NCBI GenBank assembly: GCA_900317715.1
Contig: ONHS01000021.1
Span: 1-64,000, forward strand
DNA length: 64,000 bases
DNA from: an uncultured Bacteroidales bacterium
GTDB taxonomy: Bacteria > Bacteroidota > Bacteroidia > Bacteroidales > WCHB1-69
Direction of reading: 5' to 3'
Below, in pieces: positions 62,802 to 64,000 of this stretch (its first letter is position 1; every line of letters begins with the position of its first letter). Below the pieces are notes generated by a model that saw only the letters and a program-made list of their open reading frames with translations, had not been told where the DNA came from and ran no database searches. The translations under genes and the position numbers were made by a program.

Positions 62802-64000
62802 CCTTGATTTGCCATCCGATGTCAGAACGATAGAAGAGATCGGGATGCGCCATTTTTTCAACGCCTTTGTAAGCATCCTGTTTTGCCTCCTGCAGCGTCT
62901 TGCCTTTGCCCACAACAAAAAGGACACGACCGCCATTGGAGTACAACTGTCCGTTCTCTTCCTTCACGCCCATGCAGAAAACCAGTTGCGGAACATCTGC
63001 GGGGTTGTTCAGCGGAATATTTTTGGTGTAGCTACCAGGATATCCTTTGGCCGCTAAAACCACGCCTAAAAAGGCTTCATCGTAAAACTCAGCTTTAACA
63101 TCTTTATTCTCAAGAATATCAAGCATTAACTGTGCGAGGTCGCTCTTGAGTTTCGGGAGCACTACCTCAGTCTCGGGATCGCCGAAACGGGCGTTGAACT
63201 CAATCACTTTCGGACCATCCTGGGTCAGCATCAGACCGCCGTAGAGGATACCGCAGAACGGACAACCTTCTGCTACTAAAGCTTTTGCGGTCGGTTTCAT
63301 GATGTGCTCCACCGCCCAGTCGATCTGTGCTTGCGGAATGACAGGCACAGGGGCGTATGCACCCATACCGCCGGTGTTCGGTCCCTTGTCGCCATCGTAG
63401 GCGCGCTTGTGGTCTTGCGCAATCACGAGCGGCACCACCTGTTCGCCGTTCACCAAGGTAAGCAACGAGAATTCAGGGCCTTGCAGAAATTCTTCCATCA
63501 CCACCTTGCCCTTACCGAAGTGGTTGTCCAACAACATGTCTTTCAATGCGTTATCTGCTTCTTCCATCGTCATGGCGACCACTACGCCCTTACCGGCAGC
63601 CAATCCGTCGTATTTGATGACGATAGGGGCACCCTGCTCGTTAAGATACTGTTTAGCAGCGTCATAATCCTCAAAAGTGCGGTAAGCTGCTGTAGGAATC
63701 TGATACTTGTGCATCAAATCTTTGGCAAACTCCTTACTGCTTTCAATACGGGCTGCCGCTGCGGTCGGGGCGAAAATGCGCAGTCCTGCAGCACGGAACA
63801 CCGTCGCGATGTCACAGGCGAGGGCCGCTTCCGGACCCACCACCGTCAAATCGATATGGTTTTCCAATGCAAAATCACGCAGCTGCTCGCATGCGGTTTC
63901 GTCGATGTTGACCAACTTCACTTGCGTATTTGTCTGTGCAGCAATGGATAACATGCCAACATTGCCGGGAGCGATAAAAATTTCGGGCTTCAACGCCGAT
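62794..64000 (-). CDS. purD: phosphoribosylamine-glycine ligase, 5' end cut by window
   Basis: Joins glycine to phosphoribosylamine with ATP in purine synthesis. About 402 residues are visible; the N-terminal GGGGREHAL part lies beyond the window. Present are FIAPGNVGM, DLTVVGPEAALACDIA, the ATP-grasp segments SSKEFAKDLMHKYQIPTA, KYDGLAAGKGVVVA and FNARFGDPETEVVLP, and the C-terminal GGRVLFVVGKGKTLQEA. The gene ends GWQIKGS with its TAG in the repeat tract, so its last two or three codons may be repeat-derived. Confidence 0.95.
   Translation of the reverse strand, partial: SALKPEIFIAPGNVGMLSIAAQTNTQVKLVNIDETACEQLRDFALENHIDLTVVGPEAALACDIATVFRAAGLRIFAPTAAAARIESSKEFAKDLMHKYQIPTAAYRTFEDYDAAKQYLNEQGAPIVIKYDGLAAGKGVVVAMTMEEADNALKDMLLDNHFGKGKVVMEEFLQGPEFSLLTLVNGEQVVPLVIAQDHKRAYDGDKGPNTGGMGAYAPVPVIPQAQIDWAVEHIMKPTAKALVAEGCPFCGILYGGLMLTQDGPKVIEFNARFGDPETEVVLPKLKSDLAQLMLDILENKDVKAEFYDEAFLGVVLAAKGYPGSYTKNIPLNNPADVPQLVFCMGVKEENGQLYSNGGRVLFVVGKGKTLQEAKQDAYKGVEKMAHPDLFYRSDIGWQIKGS

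Overview
The window is a 64-kb piece of chromosome from a member of the Bacteroidales, probably an uncultured gut or rumen lineage. This rests on several independent signs. Most genes have a Bacteroidetes-type -7 element (TAnnTTTG, usually read as TATTTTTGC). The primary sigma factor is the short Bacteroidetes form. GldD, GldF, GldG and PorQ are present, two secreted proteins end in type IX secretion sorting domains, and the ftsQ-ftsA-ftsZ and phoH-lpxK-punA blocks have Bacteroidetes-like proteins. I see no prophage, insertion sequence, integrase, plasmid gene or CRISPR array. It is mostly housekeeping sequence with two decayed paralogous surface-protein loci and many intergenic repeats.

Layout. 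1-3.9 kb: start of purB (cut by the window edge), then a sodium/sugar symporter with xylulokinase. 3.9-10 kb, minus strand: ftsZ, ftsA, ftsQ, NAD kinase, butyrate kinase and a small lipoprotein. 10-13.4 kb: thioredoxin, a POT peptide transporter, a PfkB sugar/nucleoside kinase and tRNA-Thr(CGT). 13.5-19.6 kb: pnuC, porQ with a DegT aminotransferase, and a minus-strand run plsC-like, LD-carboxypeptidase, SDR, lipoprotein, sufE. 19.7-26.8 kb: M16 peptidase, gldF-gldG, a XylE-type xylose porter. 27-29.5 kb: FISUMP surface protein copy A (broken). 29.7-38.3 kb: gpsA with a FemAB/GNAT-like protein, a LutA-like protein, class II ribonucleotide reductase, prmA and a PepSY-like repeat protein. 38.4-43.1 kb: uridine kinase, tRNA-Gln(CTG), a DUF6515-like protein, a C10 cysteine protease with type IX sorting domain, and a four-helix-bundle protein. 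43.4-48.9 kb, plus strand: M23 peptidase, phoH, lpxK, punA and a GT-C-like membrane protein. 48.9-59.9 kb, minus strand: an 'asparagine synthetase B'-like envelope protein, TetR-like regulator, MauE/thioredoxin protein, double-NBD peptide ABC ATPase, DksA-like protein, secreted nuclease/phosphatase, FMN-binding protein, LuxE-like protein, gldD, primary sigma factor and HtrA protease. 60-64 kb: rplU-rpmA, FISUMP copy B (broken), and purD cut by the window edge.

Functional links. XylE or the sodium symporter could import xylose and XylB would phosphorylate xylulose, but no xylose isomerase is in the window. PorQ, the Gld proteins and the two secreted enzymes point to an active type IX secretion system whose core lies elsewhere. 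The sigma factor gene and about two dozen matching promoter elements can be read together.

The most unusual material is between genes. Several families of short tandem or palindromic repeats begin at, or within a few bases of, stop codons; in at least two genes (purD and xylE) the repeat supplies the stop codon. The two FISUMP copies lie in opposite orientation about 33 kb apart and share their terminator and downstream repeat tail, but carry different disruptions. FtsZ has a lysine inside its normally all-glycine GTP-binding signature.
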